From Kocuria salsicia (lineage in GTDB: Bacteria > Actinomycetota > Actinomycetes > Actinomycetales > Micrococcaceae), in contig NZ_VELE01000002.1 in assembly GCF_007681555.1 (NCBI RefSeq), forward strand, positions 310,001 through 374,000: DNA of 64,000 nt, given 5' to 3'. The notes under the pieces were generated by a model that saw nothing but the letters and a program-made list of their open reading frames with translations, was not told the DNA's origin and did not search any database. Below are positions 46,497-56,644 of this stretch, one piece after another (the first letter of the stretch is position 1; each line of letters opens with the position of its first letter). Both the position numbers and the translations under genes were made by a program.

Positions 46497-47609
46497 TCAG
46501 GACCGGGGCTCGGCGCGGCGTGCGCCGCTGGTCCCGTCCGAAAGGTCGAGGACGGCGTCGGGCCCCGCGGGGGTCTGGTCGGTGCGCGACGGCGACGCCG
46601 CGGCGTCGTCGGCTGCTCCCGGGTGCGCGCCGCCGCGCCCCACGGGGGGCAGGCCGAGATCCGTGACCTGCACGGCGTCGGGCCTGGTCTGCGCCATGGT
46701 GGGCATCTGGGTCCCGGGCAGCGACGCCGCCGCGGAGCCGTGGGCCACGGCCTGTCGCAGGCACTCGCTGGGGACGTCACCGCGCTGGGCGGCCACGAGG
46801 TACCCCGTCAGCGCGCTGTCTCCCGCGCCCACGGTGGATCGCACGGTCACGGGTTCGTGCACGGCGTGCCAGGCGCCCTCGGGCGTCACCAGCACGGCGC
46901 CGTTGCCGCCCAGGGTGCACAGCACAGCGCCCACGCCACGGGCCACGAGTTCCTGCGCCGCCTCGGCGGCAGCCCGGGGATCGCTCTCGAAGACCGCCCC
47001 GTCGGTGCGGCCGAGCGACTCGGCGAGCTCGAAGCCGTTGGGCTTGATGACGTCGGGCAGCACGGGCAGCCCCGGCGTGAGGGCCTCGTAGAGGGGCTGG
47101 CCGGAGGTGTCCAGGGCCAGCAGCGGAGCCGCGGCTCCCAGCGCACCCTTCACCCGGGCGGCGAGAACCGCGTAGATGTCCGGCGCCGGGCCCGGGGGCA
47201 CCGACCCCGCGCACACGAGCCAGGAGGCGCCCGCACCCCGGGCCACGATGCGCTCGACGATCCGCTCCACGGTGTCCTGGTCGACCGGGGGCCCGGGCTC
47301 GTTGATCTTGGTGGTGGTCCCGTCCGGCTCGGTGATCGTGATGTTGGAGCGCAGGGGCGCGCCGAGGGGGACGTTCTCGTAGCGCACACCGGCGGCGTCG
47401 AGCCCCGTGAACAGGGGGTCCGCAGCGTCCCCCGGTGCGAGTGCGACCGTCTGCTCGCCACTCGCAGTGAGCGCGCGGGAGATGTTCACGCCCTTGCCAC
47501 CGGGGTCCTGGCGGGTGCCGCTGGCGCGCTGCACCTCCCCGCGCCGCAGCGGCTGCGAGAGGTCCACCGTGCGGTCCACGGAGGGGTTGAGGGTCACGGT
47601 GATGATCAT
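46497..47609 (-). CDS. fruK: 1-phosphofructokinase
   Basis: PfkB-family kinase making fructose 1,6-bisphosphate from fructose 1-phosphate. 370 aa. N-terminal MIITVTLNPSVDRTVDL, glycine motif DPGGKGVNISRAL, and the catalytic GAGDSALTGYLVA near residue 270. The last 55 residues are an extra low-complexity tail past the usual PfkB end. The ATG overlaps the fruR stop (ATGA), implying coupled translation. Confidence 0.95.
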   Translation of the reverse strand: MIITVTLNPSVDRTVDLSQPLRRGEVQRASGTRQDPGGKGVNISRALTASGEQTVALAPGDAADPLFTGLDAAGVRYENVPLGAPLRSNITITEPDGTTTKINEPGPPVDQDTVERIVERIVARGAGASWLVCAGSVPPGPAPDIYAVLAARVKGALGAAAPLLALDTSGQPLYEALTPGLPVLPDVIKPNGFELAESLGRTDGAVFESDPRAAAEAAQELVARGVGAVLCTLGGNGAVLVTPEGAWHAVHEPVTVRSTVGAGDSALTGYLVAAQRGDVPSECLRQAVAHGSAAASLPGTQMPTMAQTRPDAVQVTDLGLPPVGRGGAHPGAADDAAASPSRTDQTPAGPDAVLDLSDGTSGARRAEPRS

Positions 47610-48397
47610 GCGAGGACCACTTCCACATCGGCGTCTTCGAGGGCTTGGGCCAGGTCCCCCACCGGGGCCCGGTCCGTGATGAACGTGTCGATCTCTTCGA
47701 GTGAGCAGAACCGGGTGAGCGTCTCCTGGTCCTGCTTGCTGGCGTCGCACAGCACCACCACGCGGCGGGCGGCCTGGACGATCGCGGACTTGACCACCGC
47801 CTCGATGGGGTCCGGGGTCGAGAGTCCGAACTGGGCGTGGGCGCCGTTGCAGCCCACGAAGGCGAGGTCCGGGCGCAGCTGGTCGTAGTGCTGGGCGGCC
47901 CGGGATCCGGTGGCGGCCCACGTGAGCTTGCGGATCCGACCACCCACGAGTTCGAGTCCCACCCCCGGGGCGTCCGCGAGCTTGGCGGCGATGTGCAGGG
48001 CGTGGGTGATGACCAGCTGCTCCTGGCCGCCGGGCAGGTGGTTGTCGCGGGCGAGCAGCAGCTCCGCGAGCGCCTCCACGGTGGTTCCCGCGTCCAGCAC
48101 CACGGCCCCGGCCTCGGCCCGTTCGAGAACCTCCAGCGCCCTGTGGGCAATGCTGCGCTTCTCCGCGGCGGCCTGGCGCTGCCGGGAGTCCATCCCCTGT
48201 TCCCCGCTCGTGGACTGGTCCACTGACACCGCTCCGCCGTGCACGCGGCGCAGCCGACCCTGGGACTCGAGCACGGCGAGGTCGCGGCGCACGGTCTCCA
48301 TGGTGACCTCGAACCGTCTGGCCAGCTCGGCACCGTTGACACGGCGCTCCCGGGCCACGGTGCGGGCGATCTCCTCGTGGCGTTCTGCAGCGAACAT
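47606..48397 (-). CDS. fruR: DeoR-family repressor of the fructose operon
   Basis: 263 aa. N-terminal winged helix (RHEEIARTVARERRVNGAELARRFEVTMETVRRDLAVLESQGRLRRVHGG) is the DeoR signature. The C-terminal sugar-phosphate sensor domain has VLDAGTTVEALAELLL and VGCNGAHAQFGLST. By analogy it is inactivated by fructose 1-phosphate. GAGGTGAAG precedes the ATG. It heads the fru-pts operon, and phased repeats in the upstream region are a likely operator. Confidence 0.93.
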   Translation of the reverse strand: MFAAERHEEIARTVARERRVNGAELARRFEVTMETVRRDLAVLESQGRLRRVHGGAVSVDQSTSGEQGMDSRQRQAAAEKRSIAHRALEVLERAEAGAVVLDAGTTVEALAELLLARDNHLPGGQEQLVITHALHIAAKLADAPGVGLELVGGRIRKLTWAATGSRAAQHYDQLRPDLAFVGCNGAHAQFGLSTPDPIEAVVKSAIVQAARRVVVLCDASKQDQETLTRFCSLEEIDTFITDRAPVGDLAQALEDADVEVVLA

Positions 48398-48440
48398 CTT
48401 CACCTCACGGACGGGGAGTGACGGCGGTGACACCCCCTGT

Positions 48441-48470
48441 GGATGTGAGCTTATGTCTGTTTATGTGGTT
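48441..48470 (-). promoter_or_regulatory. Candidate FruR operator: three 10-bp-phased repeats
   Basis: On the plus strand NNATGTNNNN occurs three times in exact 10-bp register (48441, 48451, 48461); the last two are TTATGT. The site lies 44-73 nt upstream of the fruR ATG. DeoR-type repressors often use phased direct repeats. The A/T-rich stretch 48451-48500 probably holds the promoter. Confidence 0.55.
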
Positions 48471-48619
48471 TTACTACCCCCCATCCCACATTTCCGCATT
48501 GTTGCAAGGGAGATGGTGGCCAAGGTTTCTGGAAGCAGGGGTCACGGCGCGGGCACGGGCCCGGGAGCGCGGTGGTGCCGGCCCCAGCGGGGCGGTCCGA
48601 GCGCGTCGGCGACCCCGCG

Positions 48620-48625
48620 TATATT
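48620..48625 (+). promoter_or_regulatory. Candidate -10 element of the ABC exporter operon
   Basis: TATATT, 51 nt upstream of the first ABC gene; no clear -35. Confidence 0.4.
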
Positions 48626-48676
48626 GGCCGCACCAGTCACCGCGCCCCTCGGCGCCCAGCGTCAGGACCGTCCGCC

Positions 48677-50425
48677 ATGCAGCTGCTGCGTCTTCTGCGC
48701 ACCTCCACCCGCCCTTACCTCCCGTGGATCGTGGGCGTCCTGGTCTTCCAGCTGCTCTCCACCATGGCCACCCTCTTCCTGCCGAGCCTCAACGCCCGAA
48801 TCATCGACGACGGCGTCACCCGCGGTGACACGGACTTCATCTGGCGCACCGGTGCCCTCATGCTGGCCGTGGCCCTGGGCCAGATCGTCAGCGCCGTGAT
48901 CGCGGTGTGGTGCGGTGCGCGCACCGCCATGGCAGTGGGCCGGGACCTGCGCCGCGACGTCTACCGCCGGGTGGGGCAGTTCAGCGCCCGCGAGGTCGGC
49001 CAGTTCGGGGCGCCCTCGCTGATCACCCGCAACACCAACGACGTCCAGCAGATCCAGATGCTCACCCTGATGTCGCTGAACTTCATGATCATGGCGCCCA
49101 TCATGTGCATCGGCGGGATCGTCATGGCCCTGCGCGAGGACGCCGGGCTGTCATGGCTCGTGTGGGTCTCCATCCCCGTGATGGGTGTGATGCTCGGGTT
49201 GCTGATGGCCAAGCTCATGCCGTGGTTCCGCACCATGCAGGAACGCCTGGACGGCATCAACGGGGTGCTGCGGGAGCAGATCACCGGCATCCGGGTGGTC
49301 CGCGCGTTCGTGAAGGAGCCGTTCGAGACCGAGCGCTTCCGCCGCGCGAACCAGGACCTCACGGAGATCTCGCTGCGCATCGGGGCGCTGTTCGTTCTGA
49401 TGTTCCCCGTGGTCAACATGATCATGCACCTCGCCACCGCCGCCGTGCTGTGGTTCGGCGGGCACCGGGTAGACCAGGGCGAGATCCAGGTGGGCGCCCT
49501 CACGGCCTTCCTGCAGTACATGCTGCAGATCCTGATGTCCGTCATGATGGCCACCTTCATGTTCATGATGGTCCCGCGCGCCATCGTGTGCGCGGAGCGC
49601 ATCTGCGAGGTGCTCGACACCGAGCCGAGCATCCACCCGCCCCTGCACCCGGCCGTCGCGCCGCCCGCGCACGGCAGGGTGCGCTTCGAGGGCGTCTGCT
49701 TCCGCTACCCGGGCGCCGAGGCCCCTGTGCTCGAGGACATCGACTTCGCGGCGGAGCCCGGGGCCACCGTGGCCGTGGTGGGTGCCACGGGCTCGGGCAA
49801 GACCACCCTCGTGAGCCTGATCCCCCGGCTGCTGGACCCCGTGGCCGGCCGCGTGCTGCTGGATGGCGTCCCCCTGCCGGACTACGCCCCGCAGGACCTC
49901 GCCGGGAGGATCGGGCTGGTGCCCCAGAAGCCTTTCCTGTTCTCGGGAACCGTGGCGGAGAACCTGCGCTTCGGCCGGGAGGACGCCTCGGACGAGGAGC
50001 TGTGGGAGGCGCTGCGGGTCGCCCAGGCGGAGGACTTCGTCCGGGCGATGCCCCACGGGCTGGACTCCTCCGTGTCCCAGGGCGGCACCAACGTCTCCGG
50101 CGGCCAGCGGCAGCGGCTGAGCATCGCCCGTGCGCTCGTGGCCCGCCCCCGCGTGTACGTCTTCGACGACTCCTTCTCCGCCCTCGACGTCACCACGGAC
50201 GCCGCCCTGCGCACGGCCCTGCGGCCCGTGACCCGGGACGCCACCGTGGTCACCGTGGCCCAGCGGGTCTCCACCATCGCGGACGCAGACCTCATCCTGG
50301 TGCTCGAGCACGGCCGCATCACGGCTCGCGGCAGCCACGCGGAGCTCCTCGAGCACAGCCCCACCTACCGGGAGATCGTCACGTCCCAGCTCTCGGCCGA
50401 ACAGACCACCGGAGGCGCGCAGTGA
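48677..50425 (+). CDS. ABC exporter half-transporter A (degenerate Walker B)
   Basis: 582 aa: six-helix type IV membrane domain (residues 1-320) plus nucleotide-binding domain (345-575). Walker A VGATGSGKTT, signature NVSGGQRQR, Walker B VYVFDDSFSALD with Asp in place of the catalytic Glu. This is the pattern of the non-catalytic half in heterodimeric multidrug or lipid exporters. Its stop overlaps the GTG start of the second half (GTGA). Substrate unknown. Confidence 0.93.
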   Translation: MQLLRLLRTSTRPYLPWIVGVLVFQLLSTMATLFLPSLNARIIDDGVTRGDTDFIWRTGALMLAVALGQIVSAVIAVWCGARTAMAVGRDLRRDVYRRVGQFSAREVGQFGAPSLITRNTNDVQQIQMLTLMSLNFMIMAPIMCIGGIVMALREDAGLSWLVWVSIPVMGVMLGLLMAKLMPWFRTMQERLDGINGVLREQITGIRVVRAFVKEPFETERFRRANQDLTEISLRIGALFVLMFPVVNMIMHLATAAVLWFGGHRVDQGEIQVGALTAFLQYMLQILMSVMMATFMFMMVPRAIVCAERICEVLDTEPSIHPPLHPAVAPPAHGRVRFEGVCFRYPGAEAPVLEDIDFAAEPGATVAVVGATGSGKTTLVSLIPRLLDPVAGRVLLDGVPLPDYAPQDLAGRIGLVPQKPFLFSGTVAENLRFGREDASDEELWEALRVAQAEDFVRAMPHGLDSSVSQGGTNVSGGQRQRLSIARALVARPRVYVFDDSFSALDVTTDAALRTALRPVTRDATVVTVAQRVSTIADADLILVLEHGRITARGSHAELLEHSPTYREIVTSQLSAEQTTGGAQ

Positions 50426-52410
50426 GCCACAACCCCCAGCCGGCCGCCAAGCCGCAGAACTTCTGGTCCTCGGCCCGCCGCCTGCTCGGGCTGCTCTCGC
50501 CGCACCGCGCCGCCCTCGCCGTGGTGGTGGCCGCGGTGATCGGATCGGTCCTGCTCGGAGTCTTCGCCCCGCGCGTGCTCGGGCGCGCCATGGACGTGAT
50601 CTTCGCCGGCGTCGTCGCCCGTTCCCTGCCCGCGGGCGCGGACCAACAGCAGGTGGAGGCCGGGCTGCGCGCCCAGGGGCAGGACACCTACGCGGACATG
50701 GTCTCCGCCATGGAGCTGATCCCCGGCCAGGGCGTGGACTTCGGACGGCTGGGCGCCCTGATCCTGCTGGTGCTCGCCATGTACACCGTGGCCTCCGCGC
50801 TGATGTGGCTGCAGGGCTACGTGCTCAACCGCGTGGTGATGCGCGTGGTCTACGACCTGCGCGCGGAGATCGAGCGCAAGCTCAACGCCCTGCCCCTGAG
50901 CTACTTCGACACGCGCCAGCGCGGGGACGTCATGTCCCGCGTGACCAACGACATCGACAACATCCAGACCGCCCTGCAGCAGACCTTCGCGCAGCTCGTC
51001 CAGAACGTGCTGACCGTGCTGGGCATCGTGATCATGATGTTCGCCGTCTCCTGGCAGCTCGCGCTCGTGGCCCTGCTCGCGCTGCCCCTGTCGGCGGTGG
51101 CCGCCGGGGTGATCGGCTCCCGCTCCCAGAAGCTCTTCGCCGGGCAGTGGAAGGCAACGGGCGTGCTCAACGGGCACATCGAGGAGTCCTTCTCGGGCCA
51201 CGAGCTCGTGCACGCCTACGGCCGGCAGCGCCAGATGCAGGCGCAGTTCGACGAGCGCAACGAGGACCTCTACCGGGCGGCGTTCGGTGCCCAGTTCCTC
51301 TCCGGCACGATCATGCCCGTCATGCAGTTCATCTCCTACCTGTCCTACGTGGGCATCGCCGTGCTGGGCGGGCTGCGCGTGGCCTCCGGCCAGCTGACGC
51401 TCGGGGACGCCACCGCCTTCATCCAGTACTCGCGCGAGTTCACCCAGCCCCTCTCCCAGATCGCCGGCATGGCCACCCAGCTGCAGTCCGGGATCGCGTC
51501 CGCCGAGCGCACCTTCGAGCTGCTGGACGCGCCGGAGCAGGAGCCGGAGACCCCCACCGCCAGGCTGCCGGAGCGGCTGCGCGGAGAGGTGCGCTTCGAG
51601 CACGTGGACTTCTCCTACGACAAGGACGCCGCCACCGCGGGCGAACCGCCCATGATCGAGGACCTCTCCCTGCACGTGGAGCCCGGGCGCACCGTGGCCA
51701 TCGTGGGCCCCACCGGGGCGGGCAAGACCACGCTCGTGAACCTGGTGCTGCGCTTCTACGAGATCGACGGCGGGCGGATCCTGCTGGACGGGATCGACAT
51801 CCGGGACCTCGCGCGGGACGACCTCCGCCGCCAGGTGGGCATGGTCCTGCAGGACGCCTGGCTGTTCACCGGGACCATCATGGAGAACATCCGCTTCGGC
51901 CGACAGGACGCCACGGACGAGCAGGTCGTGGCCGCCGCGAAGGCCACCTACGTGGACCGCTTCGTGCGGGCGCTTCCGGACGGCTACGACACCGTGCTCA
52001 CCGAGGACGAGACCTCGGTCTCCGCCGGTGAGAAGCAGCTCATCACGATCGCACGGGCGTTCCTGTCCCGGCCCTCGCTGCTCATCCTGGACGAGGCGAC
52101 CTCCGCGGTGGACACCCGCACGGAGCTGCTCGTGCAGAAGGCCATGGCCGCGCTGCGCGAGAACCGCACCTCGTTCGTCATCGCCCACCGTCTCTCGACC
52201 ATCCGGGACGCGGACACCATCGTGGTCATGGAGTCCGGGCGGATCGTGGAGCAGGGATCGCACGCGGAGCTGGTCGCGGCCGACGGCGCCTACGCCCGGC
52301 TCTACCGCGCCCAGTTCGCGGAGGGGTCCGCAGAGCAGGCGACGGAGCCTGCGGCGGAGGTGCCGTCAGAGGGCTCCACGGATGGAGCGGCTGAGGACTC
52401 GGCGCAGTGA
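50422..52410 (+). CDS. ABC exporter half-transporter B (catalytic)
   Basis: 662 aa. Membrane domain at residues 20-370 with a larger extracytoplasmic loop after TM1 (about 60-110), then the NBD at about 395-630: Walker A VGPTGAGKTT, Walker B LLILDEATSAVD with the catalytic Glu. The signature reads SVSAGEKQ instead of LSGGQ. A Glu/Ala/Ser-rich tail of 30 residues follows. GTG start at 50422 with GGAGG upstream. It should pair with the preceding subunit to give one active and one degenerate ATP site. Confidence 0.93.
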   Translation: MSHNPQPAAKPQNFWSSARRLLGLLSPHRAALAVVVAAVIGSVLLGVFAPRVLGRAMDVIFAGVVARSLPAGADQQQVEAGLRAQGQDTYADMVSAMELIPGQGVDFGRLGALILLVLAMYTVASALMWLQGYVLNRVVMRVVYDLRAEIERKLNALPLSYFDTRQRGDVMSRVTNDIDNIQTALQQTFAQLVQNVLTVLGIVIMMFAVSWQLALVALLALPLSAVAAGVIGSRSQKLFAGQWKATGVLNGHIEESFSGHELVHAYGRQRQMQAQFDERNEDLYRAAFGAQFLSGTIMPVMQFISYLSYVGIAVLGGLRVASGQLTLGDATAFIQYSREFTQPLSQIAGMATQLQSGIASAERTFELLDAPEQEPETPTARLPERLRGEVRFEHVDFSYDKDAATAGEPPMIEDLSLHVEPGRTVAIVGPTGAGKTTLVNLVLRFYEIDGGRILLDGIDIRDLARDDLRRQVGMVLQDAWLFTGTIMENIRFGRQDATDEQVVAAAKATYVDRFVRALPDGYDTVLTEDETSVSAGEKQLITIARAFLSRPSLLILDEATSAVDTRTELLVQKAMAALRENRTSFVIAHRLSTIRDADTIVVMESGRIVEQGSHAELVAADGAYARLYRAQFAEGSAEQATEPAAEVPSEGSTDGAAEDSAQ

Positions 52411-52474
52411 CAACCACCGCCGAGCGCGTCTACCGTGGACGTGATCGTCCACCCCCAGCAGATCGGATGCTCCC

Positions 52475-53077
52475 GTGACCAATTTTGCCAACGTCGAACG
52501 CCGTCACCTCGCGGCGCTGTTGCGACGCGTGGGCCCCGATGCCCCCACCCTGTGCGAGGGCTGGGACACGCGGGACCTCGCGGTGCACCTGGCCATCCGC
52601 GACGCGCGCCCGGACGCCGTCCCGGGGATGTTCTCGCCCCGGCTGCCGGTGCTCGGCAGGCACGCGGAGACCGTGGACGCCGAGTACCGCGGGATGCCGT
52701 GGGAGGACCTCGTGAACCTCGTGGAGCGGCCCCCGCTGCACTCGCCGGGGCGCTGGTCCCCGATCGACAAGCGGATGAACACCGGCGAGTTCTTCATCCA
52801 CCACGAGGACGTCCGCCGCGCCCAGCCCCAGTGGCACGCCCGGCAGCTGCTCAACGACGAGCAGAAGGCCCTGTGGAGCATGCTGAAGCTGGCCGGCCCC
52901 GCGCTGCTGCGCAAGGAGCCCGAGTCGGTGGTGCTGATCGCCGCCGGGTTCGGTGCCGTGCGAGGGGGCAAGAAGTCCGCGCGCCGGGTGCAGATCGTGC
53001 GCGGCGAACCCGCCGAGCTGCTGCTGTGGGCCTTCGGGCGCCGGGAGCAGGCGGACGTGGAGATCACCCAGGAGTAG
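52475..53077 (+). CDS. TIGR03085-family metal-binding protein
   Basis: 200 aa, of the DinB/mycothiol-dependent maleylpyruvate isomerase superfamily. RRHLAALLRRVGPDAPTLCEGWDTRDLAVHL carries a first His; GEFFIHHEDVRRAQP carries the His pair typical of TIGR03085. Probably a metal-dependent transferase using mycothiol, but no substrate is known. GTG start at 52475. It follows the ABC genes by 64 nt and has no obvious functional link to them. Confidence 0.85.
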   Translation: MTNFANVERRHLAALLRRVGPDAPTLCEGWDTRDLAVHLAIRDARPDAVPGMFSPRLPVLGRHAETVDAEYRGMPWEDLVNLVERPPLHSPGRWSPIDKRMNTGEFFIHHEDVRRAQPQWHARQLLNDEQKALWSMLKLAGPALLRKEPESVVLIAAGFGAVRGGKKSARRVQIVRGEPAELLLWAFGRREQADVEITQE

Positions 53078-53130
53078 CGCCCCTCCCCGCACCCCGTGCC
53101 GGACAAGGCCCAGAGGGACACCGGTGACAG

Positions 53131-53167
53131 ACGACCGGCCCCGCTCCTCAGGAGCAGGGCCGGTCGT
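53131..53167. terminator. Bidirectional terminator between TIGR03085 and ferritin genes
   Basis: ACGACCGGCCCCGCTCCT and AGGAGCAGGGCCGGTCGT form an 18-bp stem with one mismatch and a 1-nt centre, followed by TCGTC. Confidence 0.8.
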
Positions 53168-53183
53168 TCGTCACGCGGGGAGC

Positions 53184-53696
53184 TCAGTCGCTCTCGACCT
53201 CGCGGGACCCCAGCTCGGCGTCGAGACGCAGCAGGCCGGGCCCGTCGTTGTGCACCAGGCGGGCCTGGTCCACGATCTCCTCCACGCTGGCCTCCTCCTC
53301 GAGCTGCTCGCTGATGAACCAGTGCAGCAGGGGCATGGCGTCGATGTCGCCCTCCTCCTGCGCCAACCGGTACAGGTTGCGGATGGACTCGGAGACCTCG
53401 CGCTCGTGGGCGAGGGCCGCCTGGAAGCAGCCCAGCGGAGAGGTGTCCTCGAGGGTCGGCCCGTTCATGCTGCCGATCTTCGGGTCACCGCCGCGGTCCA
53501 CCACGTGGTCGATGAACTTCTCCGCGTGGGTGACCTCCTCGGCCGCCTGCGCACGGAACCACTGCGAGAACCCGGGCAGGCTCGCCACGTCCATCTCGAT
53601 GGACAGCTGTCGGTAGACCACGCTCGCCTGGAGCTCCATGGTGATCTGCTCGGTGATCGCTTCTGCCATTCTTCCCTTGATTTCCATGTGGCCCAT
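53184..53696 (-). CDS. ftn: Bacterial ferritin (non-haem)
   Basis: 170 aa iron-storage subunit with ferroxidase activity. Four-helix bundle: ITEQITMELQASVVYRQLSIEMD (helix A with Glu ligand and Tyr), EEVTHAEKFIDHVVDRGG (helix B, E-x2-H), ALAHEREVSESIRNLY (helix C), and LHWFISEQLEEEASVEEIV (helix D, E-QLEEE). The start ATG at 53696 has AAAGG 8 nt upstream; an internal Met nine codons on is possible. No IdeR box is seen upstream. Confidence 0.93.
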   Translation of the reverse strand: MGHMEIKGRMAEAITEQITMELQASVVYRQLSIEMDVASLPGFSQWFRAQAAEEVTHAEKFIDHVVDRGGDPKIGSMNGPTLEDTSPLGCFQAALAHEREVSESIRNLYRLAQEEGDIDAMPLLHWFISEQLEEEASVEEIVDQARLVHNDGPGLLRLDAELGSREVESD

Positions 53697-53891
53697 GGAA
53701 GCACCTTTCGCCCGGCCTGGATAGTGAGTGAGGCCTGGCTCAGTCACACCTGCCACCCGTGCACCCGGCAGAGTGCCCTGCGGATCCGGGGTGCGCGGGC
53801 GCCCGCGACTTGTCCAGTATCATGGAGCGGTCCCGTGCGGGCGCGGCAGGCGGTGCTGGTGCACCCCGGCCGGCCGTGGCGGGAGCGCAGC

Positions 53892-53965
53892 GCCCCCTTA
53901 GCTCAGATGGCCAGAGCATCTGTCTTGTAAACAGAGGGTCGCCGGTTCGAATCCGGCAGGGGGCT
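53892..53965 (+). tRNA. tRNA-Thr (anticodon TGT)
   Basis: 74 nt. Acceptor arms GCCCCCT and AGGGGGC pair; discriminator T; no encoded CCA. Anticodon stem TCTGT/ACAGA encloses CTTGTAA, giving TGT. The T-arm GCCGGTTCGAATCCGGC is canonical. A terminator hairpin follows. Confidence 0.97.
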
Positions 53966-53978
53966 CCCGTGGAACGCA

Positions 53979-54013
53979 AAGAACCCCGGTCGTCCTGGAC
54001 GGCCGGGGTTCTT
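53979..54013. terminator. Terminator between tRNA-Thr and the DsbA-like gene
   Basis: AAGAACCCCGG...CGTCC and GGACG...CCGGGGTTCTT form a long stem with one internal mismatch. The TTCTTC tail on the plus strand serves tRNA-Thr; it may also end the convergent gene. Confidence 0.8.
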
Positions 54014-54042
54014 CACATTGGTTCCGGGCATGGGCGCCACGG

Positions 54043-54918
54043 CTACTTCTTGGCCTTGACCGCCTTGTCCAGCACGTCCGAGAAGGTGCCCTGCTCGAAA
54101 CGATTGCCGTCCACGTAGATCGTGGGCGTCCCGGCCACGCCATTGTTCACGGCCTCGCGGGCAACAACGTTCACGAGCGGGCGGTAGGTGTTCTCGTCGA
54201 GGTCGTCCGCGGAGATGTTCGCGCCGTGCTTGTTGGCGATCTCCGCGATCTCGGCGTTGCTCAGCCCGCCGCTGCCCTGGTGGGTGAAGATCTCCTGGGC
54301 GTAGTCCATGTACTGGTCGGTGCTGACCTGCTCCGCCACGAGGTAGGCGGCGTTGGCGGAGCGTGAGGAGTACTGGTCCGGTGTGGCCTTGTCGAGGAAG
54401 TTGAGGTTGCGGTACTCCACCTCCACCTTCCCGGAGTCCACGGCCTTCTTGATGGTGTCCGCGTTCTCCTTCTCGAAATCTGCGCAGTGCACGCACTCGA
54501 AGTCCTGGAAGATCACGAGCTGCACGGGCTTTCCGTTGCTGGCCGCCTTGTCCTTGTCCACGATCCCCAGGGGGGTCTTGGTGGTGTCCGGGCTCTCCTC
54601 CGCCGCGGGCAGCTGGGAGAGGTCCCGCTCCTGGACGTCCGAGGTGTTCTTGGCGATCCCGTCCTTGGTGAGCGTGATGCCGCCGTACTGGTTGGAGCTC
54701 GCGGGAACGGGCCCCGCGTCCGGGATCGTGGCCTTGTTGTTCTGCCACACGACCAGCCCGATGATCAGCGCGATGACAACCACGAGCGCCACGATGCCGA
54801 TGATCAGACCGGTGGGCCTGCCGCTGGAGCGACGGGACTGCTGGTCCGCGATCCGACGGGCCCGCTCCCGGGCGTCGTCCGACGCCGACGAGCCGGAGGT
54901 CTTCTTCTGTGCAGCCAT
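54043..54918 (-). CDS. Membrane-anchored DsbA-family thiol oxidoreductase
   Basis: 291 aa. A basic cytoplasmic head (residues 1-36), one transmembrane anchor (GLIIGIVALVVVIALIIGLVVW), then an extracellular thioredoxin-fold domain with active-site CVHC in FQDFECVHCADFEKE near residue 144 and cis-Pro in VAGTPTIYVDG near 264. It resembles actinobacterial DsbA/thioredoxin_4 proteins that catalyse disulfide formation outside the membrane. ATG at 54918, with AAGGAAA upstream. No VKOR partner is visible. Confidence 0.9.
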   Translation of the reverse strand: MAAQKKTSGSSASDDARERARRIADQQSRRSSGRPTGLIIGIVALVVVIALIIGLVVWQNNKATIPDAGPVPASSNQYGGITLTKDGIAKNTSDVQERDLSQLPAAEESPDTTKTPLGIVDKDKAASNGKPVQLVIFQDFECVHCADFEKENADTIKKAVDSGKVEVEYRNLNFLDKATPDQYSSRSANAAYLVAEQVSTDQYMDYAQEIFTHQGSGGLSNAEIAEIANKHGANISADDLDENTYRPLVNVVAREAVNNGVAGTPTIYVDGNRFEQGTFSDVLDKAVKAKK

Positions 54919-55015
54919 GGGGGTCCGGGTTTCCTTCCGAGGGGGTGGACACGTGTGGATACTGCCCCTCAGAGTACCCGGCCCGCCTCGGCGCCGGTGG
55001 CGGCAGGTGACGCAC

Positions 55016-55052
55016 GACGACGCCGCGCGCACGGCCACGCGGCGGCGTCGTC
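55016..55052. repeat. Inverted repeat between divergent dsbA-like and otsA genes
   Basis: GACGACGCCGC and GCGGCGTCGTC, 11-bp perfect arms 15 nt apart. It lies between divergent starts, so it is not a simple terminator for either gene. The same motif recurs elsewhere in the window. Confidence 0.6.
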
Positions 55053-55079
55053 CCCCTGGGCGGCGGTAGTACGCCCACT

Positions 55080-55085
55080 TAGAAT
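55080..55085 (+). promoter_or_regulatory. Candidate -10 element for otsA
   Basis: TAGAAT, 35 nt upstream of the otsA GTG; GGAAGGAA lies between as ribosome binding site. Confidence 0.45.
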
Positions 55086-55120
55086 GGGGTGACCAGCAGT
55101 CCCCGGGGAAGGAACCCAGC

Positions 55121-56636
<1,516 letters not shown>

Positions 56637-56644
<8 letters not shown>

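Noticed and set aside
48907-50421. In-frame extension of the second ABC gene upstream of its GTG
   Set aside because: It overlaps the first ABC gene in another frame; the GTG start with GGAGG and the GTGA junction explains the operon.
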